NCBI GenBank assembly: GCA_016720855.1
Contig: JADKJU010000005.1
Location: 124,001 to 188,000 of the forward strand
DNA: 64,000 nt
From: Betaproteobacteria bacterium
Lineage (GTDB): Bacteria; Pseudomonadota; Gammaproteobacteria; Burkholderiales; Usitatibacteraceae
Direction of reading: 5' to 3'
The notes under the pieces are model-generated. The model saw only the letters and a list, made by a program, of their open reading frames with translations, had not been told where the DNA came from and searched no databases. Positions 31,138 through 39,912 of this stretch are shown here, in pieces. The translations under genes and the position numbers were made by a program. The first letter of the stretch is position 1; every line of letters starts with the position of its first letter.

Positions 31138-31821
31138 CTATCGTTCCGCGGCAGGATGGTAGCGCGTCGGGTCGGGGAGACCGGCCCGCGCGAATCCGTC
31201 CCGGCGAAGCCGGCAGGAATCGCATCGGCCGCAGGCGCGCCCCTGCGCATCGGCGTCGTAGCAGGAAACGGTGAGGGCGAAGTCCACGCCCAGCTCGTGG
31301 CCGCGGCGCACGATCTCGGCCTTGCCCAGGTGGACGATCGGGGAACGCACCGCGATGGGCGAGCCCTCCACCGCCCGCTTCGTCGCGAGATTGGCCATGG
31401 CCTCGAAGGCGGCGAAGTACTCCGGCCGGCAGTCGGGATAGCCCGAATAATCGACCGCGTTGGCGCCGGTGAAGATCGCGTCCGCCCGGATCACCTCGGC
31501 GTACGCAAGGGCGAGCGACAGCAGGATCGTGTTCCGGGCCGGGACATAGGTGATGGGGATGCCGGAAGATGGCGCCGTCGGGACGGCGATTGCCGGATCG
31601 GTCAGCGCTGAGCCGCCGAACACTCCGAGATCCACCCGAATGGTCCTGTGCTCGGCGGCGCCGAGGGCTCGCGCCACTTCGGCCGCGGCAACCAGCTCGG
31701 CCCGGTGGCGCTGGCCGTAGTCCACCGAGAGCGCGTGGCAGCGCCACCCCTCGGTGCGGGCCATGGCGAGCACGGTTGCGGAGTCGAGCCCTCCGGAAAC
31801 GAGGACGACGGCGTTCTCCAT
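31138..31821 (-). CDS. queC: 7-cyano-7-deazaguanine synthase
   Basis: A 227-aa protein with the PP-loop VLVSGGLDSATVLA at the N-terminus and the zinc-binding cysteines near the C-terminus (CYDADAQGRACGRCDSC). It makes preQ0 for queuosine tRNA modification. It is the last gene of the tol-pal operon, 10 bases after cpoB, an arrangement common in proteobacteria. Confidence 0.96.
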   Translation of the reverse strand: MENAVVLVSGGLDSATVLAMARTEGWRCHALSVDYGQRHRAELVAAAEVARALGAAEHRTIRVDLGVFGGSALTDPAIAVPTAPSSGIPITYVPARNTILLSLALAYAEVIRADAIFTGANAVDYSGYPDCRPEYFAAFEAMANLATKRAVEGSPIAVRSPIVHLGKAEIVRRGHELGVDFALTVSCYDADAQGRACGRCDSCRLRRDGFARAGLPDPTRYHPAAER

Positions 31822-31830
31822 CGCGCCCCC

Positions 31831-32655
31831 CTAGCGTCGCGTCGCCGCCAGGCGCGTGCGGGCCTTCCCGGCCGCTTCCGAGGTGGGGTAGCGGGCGATG
31901 ATGTCCTCGAGCGTATTGCGCGCGGAGCCCCCATCGCCCTGCTCGGTCTGGACCGCGGCGATGGCGAGAAGCGCGTCGGGCGCCTTGGGCGACTGCGGAT
32001 AGTGGGCAAGAAGCCCTTCCTGCGTGGCGAGAGCGCCCTTGTAGTCCTTCAGGTTCGCCTGGCAGATGCCGATCCAGTACGTGGCGTTGGGCGCAAGCGC
32101 GCTCTGCGGGAAATCCTTGAGGAAGGCGCGGAACGCTTCCGACGCCGAGGCGAAGTCGTTGCGGCGAAAGAGGTTCGAGGCTGCGTCGTAGGTCTTCACC
32201 TCGCGCGCCTGGTCGTCCTTCGATTGCGGCTTGGCAATGGCGGCTACCGGCTCCGCGGGCGGGGTCGCGGATGCCGGGGCAGCGGCACCCTGTGCGGGCG
32301 CGCCGCCTCCCTCGAGCCGCTTCAGCCGCGAGTCGAGGTCGAGATAGAAATCGCGCTGGCGCTTCTGGATCTGCTCGTTCTGGTTGGCCAGCACCTCGAT
32401 GCTGCCGCGCAGGCGGGCGATCTCCGCGTTGAGCCCCTCGATCTGGCGAAGCAGGTCCACCACGCCGATGTTGCGAACGCTCTCCTCGAGACGGCCGATG
32501 CGCTCGGACGTCTCGCGGGCGCTTTTCTCCTGCGCGGCGCGGATGTCGTCGATCCGTTTTCTCGCCTCGTCATCGTCGAACAATCCGGCCTGGGCGAGGC
32601 CAGCGGCGGCAAAGGCGATCGCCGCCGCCGCAAGGCGGATGCTACTCGCCGGCAT
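31831..32655 (-). CDS. cpoB: Cell division coordinator CpoB (YbgF)
   Basis: A 274-aa periplasmic protein: signal peptide (cleavage AQA-GLF), coiled-coil trimerisation region (about 25-105), Ala/Pro linker, then TPR-like repeats (NLFRRNDFASASEAFRAFLKDFP and two more). It coordinates the Tol-Pal system with peptidoglycan synthesis at the septum. Its start overlaps the end of pal by 14 bases. Confidence 0.93.
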   Translation of the reverse strand: MPASSIRLAAAAIAFAAAGLAQAGLFDDDEARKRIDDIRAAQEKSARETSERIGRLEESVRNIGVVDLLRQIEGLNAEIARLRGSIEVLANQNEQIQKRQRDFYLDLDSRLKRLEGGGAPAQGAAAPASATPPAEPVAAIAKPQSKDDQAREVKTYDAASNLFRRNDFASASEAFRAFLKDFPQSALAPNATYWIGICQANLKDYKGALATQEGLLAHYPQSPKAPDALLAIAAVQTEQGDGGSARNTLEDIIARYPTSEAAGKARTRLAATRR

Positions 32656-33172
32656 ACTTGATGTCGTCGCGCCGGTTCTGGGCCCACGCCGCCTCGTCGT
32701 GCCCGGTCGCGGCGGGCTTCTCTTCACCGAAACTCACCGTCTCGATGCGACCTTCCTGCACGCCCAGCACGGTCATCACCTTCTTCACCGCCTCGGCGCG
32801 GCGCTGGCCCAGGGCGAGGTTGTATTCGCGGCTTCCGCGCTCGTCGCAGTTGCCCTCGACCCGGATCTTGGTGTCCTTCTTCTCCACCATGTACTTCGCA
32901 TGCGCCTGCACCACGCCGCGATACTCGTCCTTCACCGCGTTGGAGTCGAAGTCGAAATAGACGCTTCGCTTGGACAGGATGTTCTTCGGATCCGTGAGCG
33001 GGTTCGCCGTGATGATCGGCTGCGTCGCGGGCGACGTGGTCGTGGCGGCGGTCGTCGGCTGGGTGGTTGCCGGTGTCGTGCGATCGGCAACGGGCACCTC
33101 CTTCTTCACGTCCTGGCTGCTGCAGGCGGCGACGAGGGCGGCCATCGCTATGCTCAAGGCAATCTTTTTCAC
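32642..33172 (-). CDS. pal: Peptidoglycan-associated lipoprotein Pal
   Basis: A 176-aa lipoprotein: lipobox LVAACSS near residue 17, a Thr/Pro-rich linker, then an OmpA-like domain (VYFDFDSNAVKDEY, VEGNCDERGSREYNLALGQRRA) that binds peptidoglycan. Part of the Tol-Pal envelope machine. Confidence 0.97.
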   Translation of the reverse strand: MKKIALSIAMAALVAACSSQDVKKEVPVADRTTPATTQPTTAATTTSPATQPIITANPLTDPKNILSKRSVYFDFDSNAVKDEYRGVVQAHAKYMVEKKDTKIRVEGNCDERGSREYNLALGQRRAEAVKKVMTVLGVQEGRIETVSFGEEKPAATGHDEAAWAQNRRDDIKYAGE

Positions 33173-33229
33173 GGCTGACTCCTTCTGGTATGGCGTGTGG
33201 ATAGAGGACAGCGGGATTCTGCGCCCCGC

Positions 33230-34501
33230 TCAGTTCGTAAGCAACGGGCCCCACGCGGGATCGCGGACGTCGCCGGTTGACGACACGAGGCGCTGGCGCA
33301 CGCGCCCGTCGCTCGACACCGCGGCGAGTTGGCCGCGCCCGTTGGCCTGCGCCTCGTAAAGGATCATCTTGCCGTTGGGCGCGTAGCTGGGCGAATCGTC
33401 CAGCGTGCCGTCGGTGAGGACGGTCACCTGGCCAGTGGCGATCTCGAGCACCGCGATGCGGTACTTCCCGGACTCTCGCTGCACGAACGCGATCGACTTG
33501 CCGTCGGGGCTGAAGCGCGGGCGCACGTTGTAGGTGCCCTCGAACGACAGGCGCTGTGCCGGGCCGCCCTCCGATGGCATGCGGTAGATCTGCGGAGAGC
33601 CCCCGCGGTCGGACGTGAACGCGATCCATTTCCCGTCGGGCGAGAAGCAGGCCTCGGTGTCGATGGCGGGCGTGACCGCCATGCGCCTGGGCTCGCCGCC
33701 GGCGGCCGGGATCACGTAGATCTGCGAGATGTCGTCGCGCGTGAGGGTCACGGCAAGCCGCGAGCCGTCTGGCGACCAGGCCGGCGCGCTGTTGTTGCCC
33801 CAATAGTTGGCCACGACGCGGGTCGTGCCCTGCGCGAGGTTCTGCACCACCACCACCGGCTTCTTCTGGTCGAAGGACACGTAGGCGATGCGGCTGCCGT
33901 CGGGCGACCACGCGGGCGAGATGATGGGCTCGTTCGAGGCGAGCACCGTCTGCGCGCCGGCTCCGTCGGCGTCCGACACCTGCAGCTCGAAGCGCTTGCC
34001 GCGCTTCACCACGTAGGTGATCTTGGTGGAGAACACGCCCTTCTCGCCCGTGAGCTTCTCGTAGATCACGTCGGCGATGCGGTGGGCCGTGGCGCGAAGC
34101 TGGGCGGGCGCCACGACGTAGGAAAAACTCGCGAGCTGCGACTGCTTCTGGACGTCGAAGAGCCGGAAGCGCACTTCCACCCGGCCGTCGGCCTGCGGCT
34201 CGATCTTGCCGATGACGAGCGCCTCGGAGGAACGCGCCTGCCAGTCCACGAAGTTCACTTCCGATGGCTCGGTGGGCACGGGACTCACGCCGACGGCGTT
34301 CACGAGCCGGAAGAGGCCGGTGCGCGCGAGATCCGCGCCGACCACGGTGCTGACCGGTTGCGGCTGGGCCCCCTCGCCTGCGAACGGCAGGACCGCGATC
34401 GGGATCTGCCGACCTCCAGACGTGGTGATGTCGATGGTGAGCTGCGCCCGCGCGGCGAACGCGAGGCATGCGAGCAGGACGGCGAGTAGGAATCTATTCA
34501 T
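33230..34501 (-). CDS. tolB: Tol-Pal system beta-propeller protein TolB
   Basis: A 423-aa periplasmic protein with a signal peptide (first 19 residues), an N-terminal alpha/beta domain, and a six-blade propeller of repeated SPDG motifs (SWSPDGSRIAY-type, about residues 190-420). It links Pal with TolA. Confidence 0.97.
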   Translation of the reverse strand: MNRFLLAVLLACLAFAARAQLTIDITTSGGRQIPIAVLPFAGEGAQPQPVSTVVGADLARTGLFRLVNAVGVSPVPTEPSEVNFVDWQARSSEALVIGKIEPQADGRVEVRFRLFDVQKQSQLASFSYVVAPAQLRATAHRIADVIYEKLTGEKGVFSTKITYVVKRGKRFELQVSDADGAGAQTVLASNEPIISPAWSPDGSRIAYVSFDQKKPVVVVQNLAQGTTRVVANYWGNNSAPAWSPDGSRLAVTLTRDDISQIYVIPAAGGEPRRMAVTPAIDTEACFSPDGKWIAFTSDRGGSPQIYRMPSEGGPAQRLSFEGTYNVRPRFSPDGKSIAFVQRESGKYRIAVLEIATGQVTVLTDGTLDDSPSYAPNGKMILYEAQANGRGQLAAVSSDGRVRQRLVSSTGDVRDPAWGPLLTN

Positions 34502-34534
34502 GCTCTTGGGGCCCTCGGCGGGCCCGGGGCCCGG

Positions 34535-35392
34535 CTAGCGTTCGTGCTGGATATTCAGGGTAAGGCTTCGGAACTGGCCAAAAAGTTCCGGGTCGCTGGG
34601 AACCGGCAGGGGCTGGGCACTTCGGATCGCGCGCTCGATGGCCGTGTCGTACACGCGATTTCCGCTGGACTTCACGATGACGATATCGAGCACTTCACCG
34701 CCCGGCAGGATCGTGATGCGCACCTGCACCTCCGGCTGCCCCTTGACCGTATCCGGAACGTTGGCCTTGCCGCGGATCTTATCGCGGATGCGCCCGCGGT
34801 AACGATCGATTTCCGACAGGCGAACCTGGCTCGCCGCTTCCGCCGCGGCCTTCGCCTCGGCATCGGCTTTCGATTTGGCCTCCGCTGCCGCCTTCGCCGT
34901 GGCCCTTGCCTTGGCATCGGCCGCCGCCTTCGCGTCTGCGACCGCCTTCGCCTGCGCCACCGCCTTGGCTTCCCGAGTCTTCTTCTCCAGCTCCTGCTTC
35001 TCCAGCTCCTTCTTCTCGCGTTCCTTCTTTTCCCGCGCTTTCTTCTCCGAGATGGCCGCGTCGGGTTTCGGCGGCTCGGGTTTCGGCTCCGCCTTGGGAG
35101 GTTCGGACTTCACGGGCTCCGGTTTGGGCTCGGGCTTCGGTTCGACCTTCGGCGGCTCCGGTGCGCTTTCCGGTTTCGCAGGCACCGGCTCGGACTTCCG
35201 CGTCGCGGCGGGAGGCCCCGGAGGAAGCTTGTCCCACAATTCGGCCTGGAGCGGCGGCGTGGGCCGGCTCTGCCAGGACACTCCGAAGACGATCAGCGCA
35301 AAGAAGGCCGCGTGGACCACAACCGCGAGGACGATCGAGCGGATTCTCCCCGGCTGGCGGGGCCGTTCGTGCGCTTCTGCCGGCGCCTTCAC
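34535..35392 (-). CDS. tolA: Cell envelope integrity protein TolA
   Basis: A 285-aa protein: one N-terminal membrane helix (about 20-40), then a Pro/Glu/Lys-rich repeat region (KPEPKP-type) and a long Ala/Lys/Glu helix (about 110-205, AEAKAAADAKA-type repeats), and a C-terminal domain (LSEIDRYRGRIRDKIRG onwards) of the TonB/TolA fold. It spans the periplasm and transmits proton-motive energy from TolQR. Confidence 0.94.
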   Translation of the reverse strand: MKAPAEAHERPRQPGRIRSIVLAVVVHAAFFALIVFGVSWQSRPTPPLQAELWDKLPPGPPAATRKSEPVPAKPESAPEPPKVEPKPEPKPEPVKSEPPKAEPKPEPPKPDAAISEKKAREKKEREKKELEKQELEKKTREAKAVAQAKAVADAKAAADAKARATAKAAAEAKSKADAEAKAAAEAASQVRLSEIDRYRGRIRDKIRGKANVPDTVKGQPEVQVRITILPGGEVLDIVIVKSSGNRVYDTAIERAIRSAQPLPVPSDPELFGQFRSLTLNIQHER

Positions 35393-35402
35393 GAGGGACC
35401 CG

Positions 35403-35810
35403 TTAGGGAGCCGGGCGCGCGAGAAGGCCCACGCGCTTCACCTGCCCCTGCTGCAGAATGTCCATCACCTTGAGGACTTCCTCGTATCGCACGTTGCGGT
35501 CGCCGGCGATCACCACCGCCTGGCCGGCGTTGGCCTGCTGCGCCGCGCGCACGATTTCGAGGAGCTGTGGCCGCTTCACGAGGAGTTCGTCCGGGGACCG
35601 CGAGCGGTCCACGACGAAGAGTTCGCCGTTCACGCGCACGCGCACCTCGAGCGGCGCCACCGCAGGATCGAGCTTCGAGCCCACCTGCGGCAGGTCGATC
35701 TGGCCCGGATTGATGAGCGGGGCGGCCACCATGAAGATGATGAGCAGCACCAGCATCACGTCGATGTAGGGCACGACGTTGATCTCGCTCATCGCGCGGC
35801 GCCGGCGCAT
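35403..35810 (-). CDS. tolR: Tol-Pal protein TolR
   Basis: A 135-aa ExbD-family protein with one membrane helix containing the essential Asp (VVPYIDVMLVLLIIFMV) and a periplasmic domain. It forms the proton channel with TolQ; the start is adjacent to the tolQ stop. Confidence 0.97.
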   Translation of the reverse strand: MRRRRAMSEINVVPYIDVMLVLLIIFMVAAPLINPGQIDLPQVGSKLDPAVAPLEVRVRVNGELFVVDRSRSPDELLVKRPQLLEIVRAAQQANAGQAVVIAGDRNVRYEEVLKVMDILQQGQVKRVGLLARPAP

Positions 35811-36500
35811 CTATCGCTCCGGCTGGTGGGCCTGGCGCTGCAGGATGTTCGAAAGCTCCTCCATGAAGCTCTCGTAGCGGCCCGCGAGCCGGTCGATGTC
35901 GTGCGCGAAGCGGTTGTAGGCGATCACCGCCGGGATGGCCGCGAAGAGCCCGATCGCGGTGGCCACCAGCGCCTCCGCGATCCCGGGCGCCACCTGCGCG
36001 AGCGTGGCTTGGGCCACGTTCGACAGGCCGCGGAAAGCATTCATGATTCCCCACACCGTGCCGAAGAGGCCGATGTACGGGCTCACCGAACCGACCGTCG
36101 CCAGGAAGGAAAGGTGGGACTCCAGTGAATCGACCTCGCGCTGCAGCGTGGCCTTCATGGCGCGGCGCGTGCCGTCCATCAGCGCGGTAACGTCGGCGCC
36201 GGCCCGCCCCTTGAGCTTCAGGTACTCCTTGAAGCCTGCCTCGAAGATCCGCTCCATGCCCGCCGCGACGTAGCGACCGCCGGCGGCCCGCTGGTAAAGG
36301 CCCACCAGGTCTGTGCCGCTCCAGAACTCGCGCTCGAAGGCCTCCGCCTGGCGGTGGGCCCGGCGCAGCGCGAAGACCTTCATGAAGATGTAGGTCCACG
36401 AGAAGAGGGAGGCGAGCACCAGGACCGCCATGACGGCCTTCACGACGATGCTCGCGTTCACGATCATCGCGAGGATGGTCAGGTCGTGGCTTACGATCAT
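35811..36500 (-). CDS. tolQ: Tol-Pal proton channel protein TolQ
   Basis: A 229-aa ExbB/MotA-family protein with three membrane helices (about 15-38, 135-160, 170-195), including FLATVGSVSPYIGLFGTVWGIM. It powers TolA movement using the proton gradient. Confidence 0.97.
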   Translation of the reverse strand: MIVSHDLTILAMIVNASIVVKAVMAVLVLASLFSWTYIFMKVFALRRAHRQAEAFEREFWSGTDLVGLYQRAAGGRYVAAGMERIFEAGFKEYLKLKGRAGADVTALMDGTRRAMKATLQREVDSLESHLSFLATVGSVSPYIGLFGTVWGIMNAFRGLSNVAQATLAQVAPGIAEALVATAIGLFAAIPAVIAYNRFAHDIDRLAGRYESFMEELSNILQRQAHQPER

Positions 36501-36516
36501 GCTTTCCTCGGCTTTC

Positions 36517-36960
36517 CTAGAGTGAGGCCTGCATCTTGCGACGCAGGGCCTCGGGAATTTCGGCGGGCTTGAAGTTATCCCCCGTCACGCTCGCCACCGT
36601 GATCTTGGCGCGCACCAGCACGTCGTCCTCGCGGCGGATCTCCTGCGCGAAGACGCAGCGAACCTTGCCGAGCGACTCGAGCTGGACGCTTGCCACCACG
36701 ATGTCGTCGAGCCGCGCGGGATTCACGAACTCGACCGCCGCCTGGGTGACCACGAAAACGATGCGATGGTTCCTGGCGAGCGCCTGGTGGTCGAACCCGA
36801 GGTGGCGCATCCACTCGGTGCGCGCGCGCTCGAGGAACTTGAGGTACTCGCCGTGATAGACGACCCCACCGGCGTCCGTGTTCTCGAAGTACACGCGGAC
36901 CGGGAAGGAATAGACGAAGAGCTCAGGCTGCAGCCGGGGCTTCACCGGGATCTTCGTCAT
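36517..36960 (-). CDS. ybgC: Tol-Pal-associated acyl-CoA thioesterase
   Basis: A 147-aa hotdog-fold protein with the catalytic motif ENTDAGGVVYHGEYLKFLERAR. The first gene of the tol-pal operon, with its start overlapping the ruvB stop by 4 bases. Hydrolyses short- to medium-chain acyl-CoA; the tie to Tol-Pal is by conserved context. Confidence 0.95.
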   Translation of the reverse strand: MTKIPVKPRLQPELFVYSFPVRVYFENTDAGGVVYHGEYLKFLERARTEWMRHLGFDHQALARNHRIVFVVTQAAVEFVNPARLDDIVVASVQLESLGKVRCVFAQEIRREDDVLVRAKITVASVTGDNFKPAEIPEALRRKMQASL

Positions 36961-37988
36961 CGGAAGAGCCCTCCGCCCGGCGCCGGCCCTCCCGCGAGCC
37001 CGAAGTGCTGGTAGGTGAGTGCGGTGGCCATGCGCCCGCGCGGGGTGCGCTGGAGGTAGCCCTGCTGGATGAGGAAGGGCTCGAGCACGTCCTCGATGGT
37101 GTCGCGCTCTTCCCCGATCGCCGCGGCAAGGTTGTCCACGCCGACGGGCCCTCCGCCGAATTTCTCCACGATGGCGAGCAGGAGCTTCCGGTCCTGGAGG
37201 TCGAGCCCGATACCGTCCACGTCGAGCATGCGCAGCGCCATGTCGGCCACCTCCGCGGTGACGCGGCCGTCGAACTTCACCTCAGCGAAGTCGCGCACGC
37301 GCCTGAGGAGGCGATTGGCGATGCGTGGCGTCCCGCGGGAGCGCCGCGCGATCTCGGTCGCCCCTTCCACCTCGATCGCCATCGCGAGCAGGCCGGAGGA
37401 GCGCGTGACGATGCGCTGAAGCTCCTCGGGGGAATAGAACTCCAGCCGCGCGACGATCCCGAAGCGGTCGCGAAGCGGGTTGGTCAGCATGCCGGCGCGT
37501 GTGGTCGCCCCCACCAGCGTGAAGGGCGGCAAGTCGAGCTTCACGCTCCTGGCCGCCGGCCCCTCGCCGATCATGATGTCGATCTGGTAGTCCTCCAGCG
37601 CGGGGTAGAGGATCTCCTCGACGATGGGGCTCAGCCGGTGGATCTCGTCGATGAAGAGCACGTCGCGCGGCTCGAGGTTGGTGAGGATCGCGGCCAGGTC
37701 CCCCGGTCGCTCGAGCACCGGGCCCGAGGTCTGGCGCAGGTTCACGCCCATTTCGCGCGCGATGATGTGCGCAAGCGTGGTCTTGCCCAGGCCCGGCGGA
37801 CCGAAGAGGAGCGCGTGGTCGAGCGCCTCGCCGCGATTGCGCGCCGCGGAGATGAAGATCTCGAGCTGCTCGCGAATCTTCACCTGCCCGACGTACTCGG
37901 CGAGCTGGCGGGGGCGAAGCGCCCTCTCCTCGCCTTCTTCCTGAGGCGAAGCCGGGGCGCCGGCGATCAGGCGGTCGGTTTCGATCAC
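36957..37988 (-). CDS. ruvB: Holliday junction branch-migration ATPase RuvB
   Basis: A 343-aa AAA+ protein: Walker A GPPGLGKTTLA, Walker B DEIH, sensor GATTRAG, arginine finger region RDRFG, and a C-terminal winged helix. With RuvA it drives branch migration; with RuvC it resolves junctions. Its start overlaps the ruvA stop. Confidence 0.98.
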   Translation of the reverse strand: MIETDRLIAGAPASPQEEGEERALRPRQLAEYVGQVKIREQLEIFISAARNRGEALDHALLFGPPGLGKTTLAHIIAREMGVNLRQTSGPVLERPGDLAAILTNLEPRDVLFIDEIHRLSPIVEEILYPALEDYQIDIMIGEGPAARSVKLDLPPFTLVGATTRAGMLTNPLRDRFGIVARLEFYSPEELQRIVTRSSGLLAMAIEVEGATEIARRSRGTPRIANRLLRRVRDFAEVKFDGRVTAEVADMALRMLDVDGIGLDLQDRKLLLAIVEKFGGGPVGVDNLAAAIGEERDTIEDVLEPFLIQQGYLQRTPRGRMATALTYQHFGLAGGPAPGGGLFR

Positions 37989-38557
37989 GGCTTGGCGAGC
38001 ACCTTCAGTGCCTGGCGGATGGAATCTGCAAGCGTCAGGTCCGGCGGCAGGTCGCGGATCGCGATCGATGCCTCGCGGGCATTATAGCCAAGGGAGAGCA
38101 GCGCATTGAGGACGTCCGAGGCGTGCGGTGCGGAAGCCTTCGCCGCGGGGAGCGTCGAGGGCAGCTTGTCGCGCAACTCGAGGACGAGCCGCTCCGCCGT
38201 CTTCTTGCCGATGCCCGGGACGCGGGTGAGGCGCGCCGCGTCATCCGAGGCAACCGCGGCCGCCAGGTCGTCCACCGAGAGCCCGGACAGCACCGACAGC
38301 GCCACCTTGGGGCCGACGCCGCTCACCTTGAGGAGCTGGCGGAAGGCCGTTCGCTCGCCGGCCGTGAGGAACCCGAAGAGCAGGTGCGCGTCCTCGCGGA
38401 CCACGAGGTGCGTGAGGAGCTCGACCGCCTCGCCCGTCTTCGGCAGGTTGTAGAACGTGCTCATCGGCACGTCGATCTCGTAGCCCACGCCGCTGGCCAG
38501 GACCACCACTTGCGGCGGGTTCTTCTCCACGAGCGTCCCGGCGATTCGCCCGATCAT
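37985..38557 (-). CDS. ruvA: Holliday junction DNA helicase subunit RuvA
   Basis: A 190-aa protein with the N-terminal OB-fold (IGRIAGTLVEKNPPQVVV), a central helix-hairpin-helix (LTRVPGIGKKTAERLVLEL) and the C-terminal RuvB-binding domain (LLSLGYNAREA). Overlaps ruvC by 4 bases. Confidence 0.98.
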   Translation of the reverse strand: MIGRIAGTLVEKNPPQVVVLASGVGYEIDVPMSTFYNLPKTGEAVELLTHLVVREDAHLLFGFLTAGERTAFRQLLKVSGVGPKVALSVLSGLSVDDLAAAVASDDAARLTRVPGIGKKTAERLVLELRDKLPSTLPAAKASAPHASDVLNALLSLGYNAREASIAIRDLPPDLTLADSIRQALKVLAKP

Positions 38558-39141
38558 GCGAGCCTGCCGCCGCGCATCCTGAGACCCTGGGTCGGCAACG
38601 CCCCCAGCCCCAGCCCCCCGTGGGCGTGGCAGATGGCGCAGGCGAGAGCGTCGGCCGCGTCGGCCGAGGGGTAGCCGGCGAGATTGAGCAAGCGCTTGAC
38701 CATCTCCTGCACCTGTTCCTTGTGCGCGTGCCCCTTGCCCACCACCGCCTGCTTGACCTGCAGCGCCGTGTACTCGGCGACCGGCAGGTTCGCCAGCACG
38801 GCCGCCGAGACGGCCGCGCCCCTGGCCTGGCCCAGCAGCAGCGTCGATTGCGGGTTCACGTTCACGAAGACCTTTTCGATGGCGACATGGTCGGGGTGGT
38901 GCGTGGCGATCACCTCCGCCAGGCCGTCGAGAATCGTGCGGATGCGTTCCGGAAGCTCGCCCTTCTCGCGCGTGCGGATGCAGCCGCTCGTCACGTACTC
39001 CAGGCGCTGGCCCTCGCGGCCGATCACCCCGAACCCAGTGACGCGAAGGCCCGGGTCGATCCCGAGGATGCGCAGGGAAGTCCTTCCCGGCCCGGCCGCA
39101 TGACCGGTTGACGGCTCGTCCCTCGACCGCGCCTCGACCAC
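38554..39141 (-). CDS. ruvC: Holliday junction resolvase RuvC
   Basis: The conserved part begins LRILGIDPGLRVTGFG, with catalytic Asp in GIDPG, Glu in AIEKVF, and two Asp in ADAADALACA. The start is uncertain. No ATG precedes the conserved region; GTG 39141 gives 195 aa with an unusual N-terminal extension, while a CTG at 39075 has GGAAGGA at ideal spacing and gives the normal length of about 173 aa. The CTG start seems more likely biologically. Confidence 0.93.
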   Translation of the reverse strand: MVEARSRDEPSTGHAAGPGRTSLRILGIDPGLRVTGFGVIGREGQRLEYVTSGCIRTREKGELPERIRTILDGLAEVIATHHPDHVAIEKVFVNVNPQSTLLLGQARGAAVSAAVLANLPVAEYTALQVKQAVVGKGHAHKEQVQEMVKRLLNLAGYPSADAADALACAICHAHGGLGLGALPTQGLRMRGGRLA

Positions 39142-39145
39142 GCCC

Positions 39146-39877
39146 CTACGCCGCCTCGTCCAAGGCCGCGGTGGTGTACACCTCCTGCACGTCGTCGAGG
39201 GACTCCAGCGCGTCCAGGAGCCGTTGCATGCGCGCCGCCTCGTCACCGCCGAGCGCGGTCTCGTTCAGGGGCTTCATCGTCACGTCGGCGAGCTCCGCCT
39301 TGAGGCCCGCCTTCTCGAGCGCAGCCTTCGCGGCCGCGAACTCGTGGGGACCGGTGAGCACCTCGATCGAGCCGTCGTCGTTCGTGACGACGTCCTCCGC
39401 CCCGGCTTCGAGGGCCACTTCGAGCAGTCTCTCCTCGCTGGTGCCCGGCGCGAAGACGAGCTGCCCGCAGTGCTTGAACAGGAAGACCACAGACCCGTCG
39501 GTGCCCAGGTTGCCGCCGTGCTTCGAAAACGCGTGCCGGACGTCGGCCACCGTGCGCGTGCGATTGTCGGTCAGGCAGTCCACGACCACGGCGGCGCCGC
39601 CGATGCCGTAGCCTTCGTAGCGGATTTCCTCGTAGTTCACGCCCTCCAGGTCACCGGTGCCGCGCTTGATGGCGCGCTCGATGTTGTCCTTGGGCACGTT
39701 GTTCTCGTTCGACTTGTCCACCGCGAGTCTCAGCCGCGGATTCATGTCGGGGTCGCCCCCGCCCATTCTCGCGGCGACCGTGATTTCCTTGATGAGGCGG
39801 GTGAAGATCTTGCCGCGCTTGGCGTCCTGGCGACCCTTGCGGTGCTGGATGTTCGCCCACTTGCTGTGGCCTGCCAT
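39146..39877 (-). CDS. yebC: YebC/PmpR-family protein
   Basis: A 243-aa protein beginning MAGHSKWANIQHRKGRQDAK, the family hallmark. Members act as transcription regulators or in rescue of ribosomes at proline runs. It leads the yebC-ruvCAB-ybgC-tol cluster. Confidence 0.97.
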   Translation of the reverse strand: MAGHSKWANIQHRKGRQDAKRGKIFTRLIKEITVAARMGGGDPDMNPRLRLAVDKSNENNVPKDNIERAIKRGTGDLEGVNYEEIRYEGYGIGGAAVVVDCLTDNRTRTVADVRHAFSKHGGNLGTDGSVVFLFKHCGQLVFAPGTSEERLLEVALEAGAEDVVTNDDGSIEVLTGPHEFAAAKAALEKAGLKAELADVTMKPLNETALGGDEAARMQRLLDALESLDDVQEVYTTAALDEAA

Positions 39878-39912
39878 GGGTCTTCGCCGCGAATTCAGTT
39901 TCGAAGGGGCTA

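Noticed and set aside
34544..36128. Long + strand frames opposite tolA and tolQR
   Set aside because: They mirror the repetitive Ala/Lys/Glu and Pro/Glu coding of TolA and have no support of their own.
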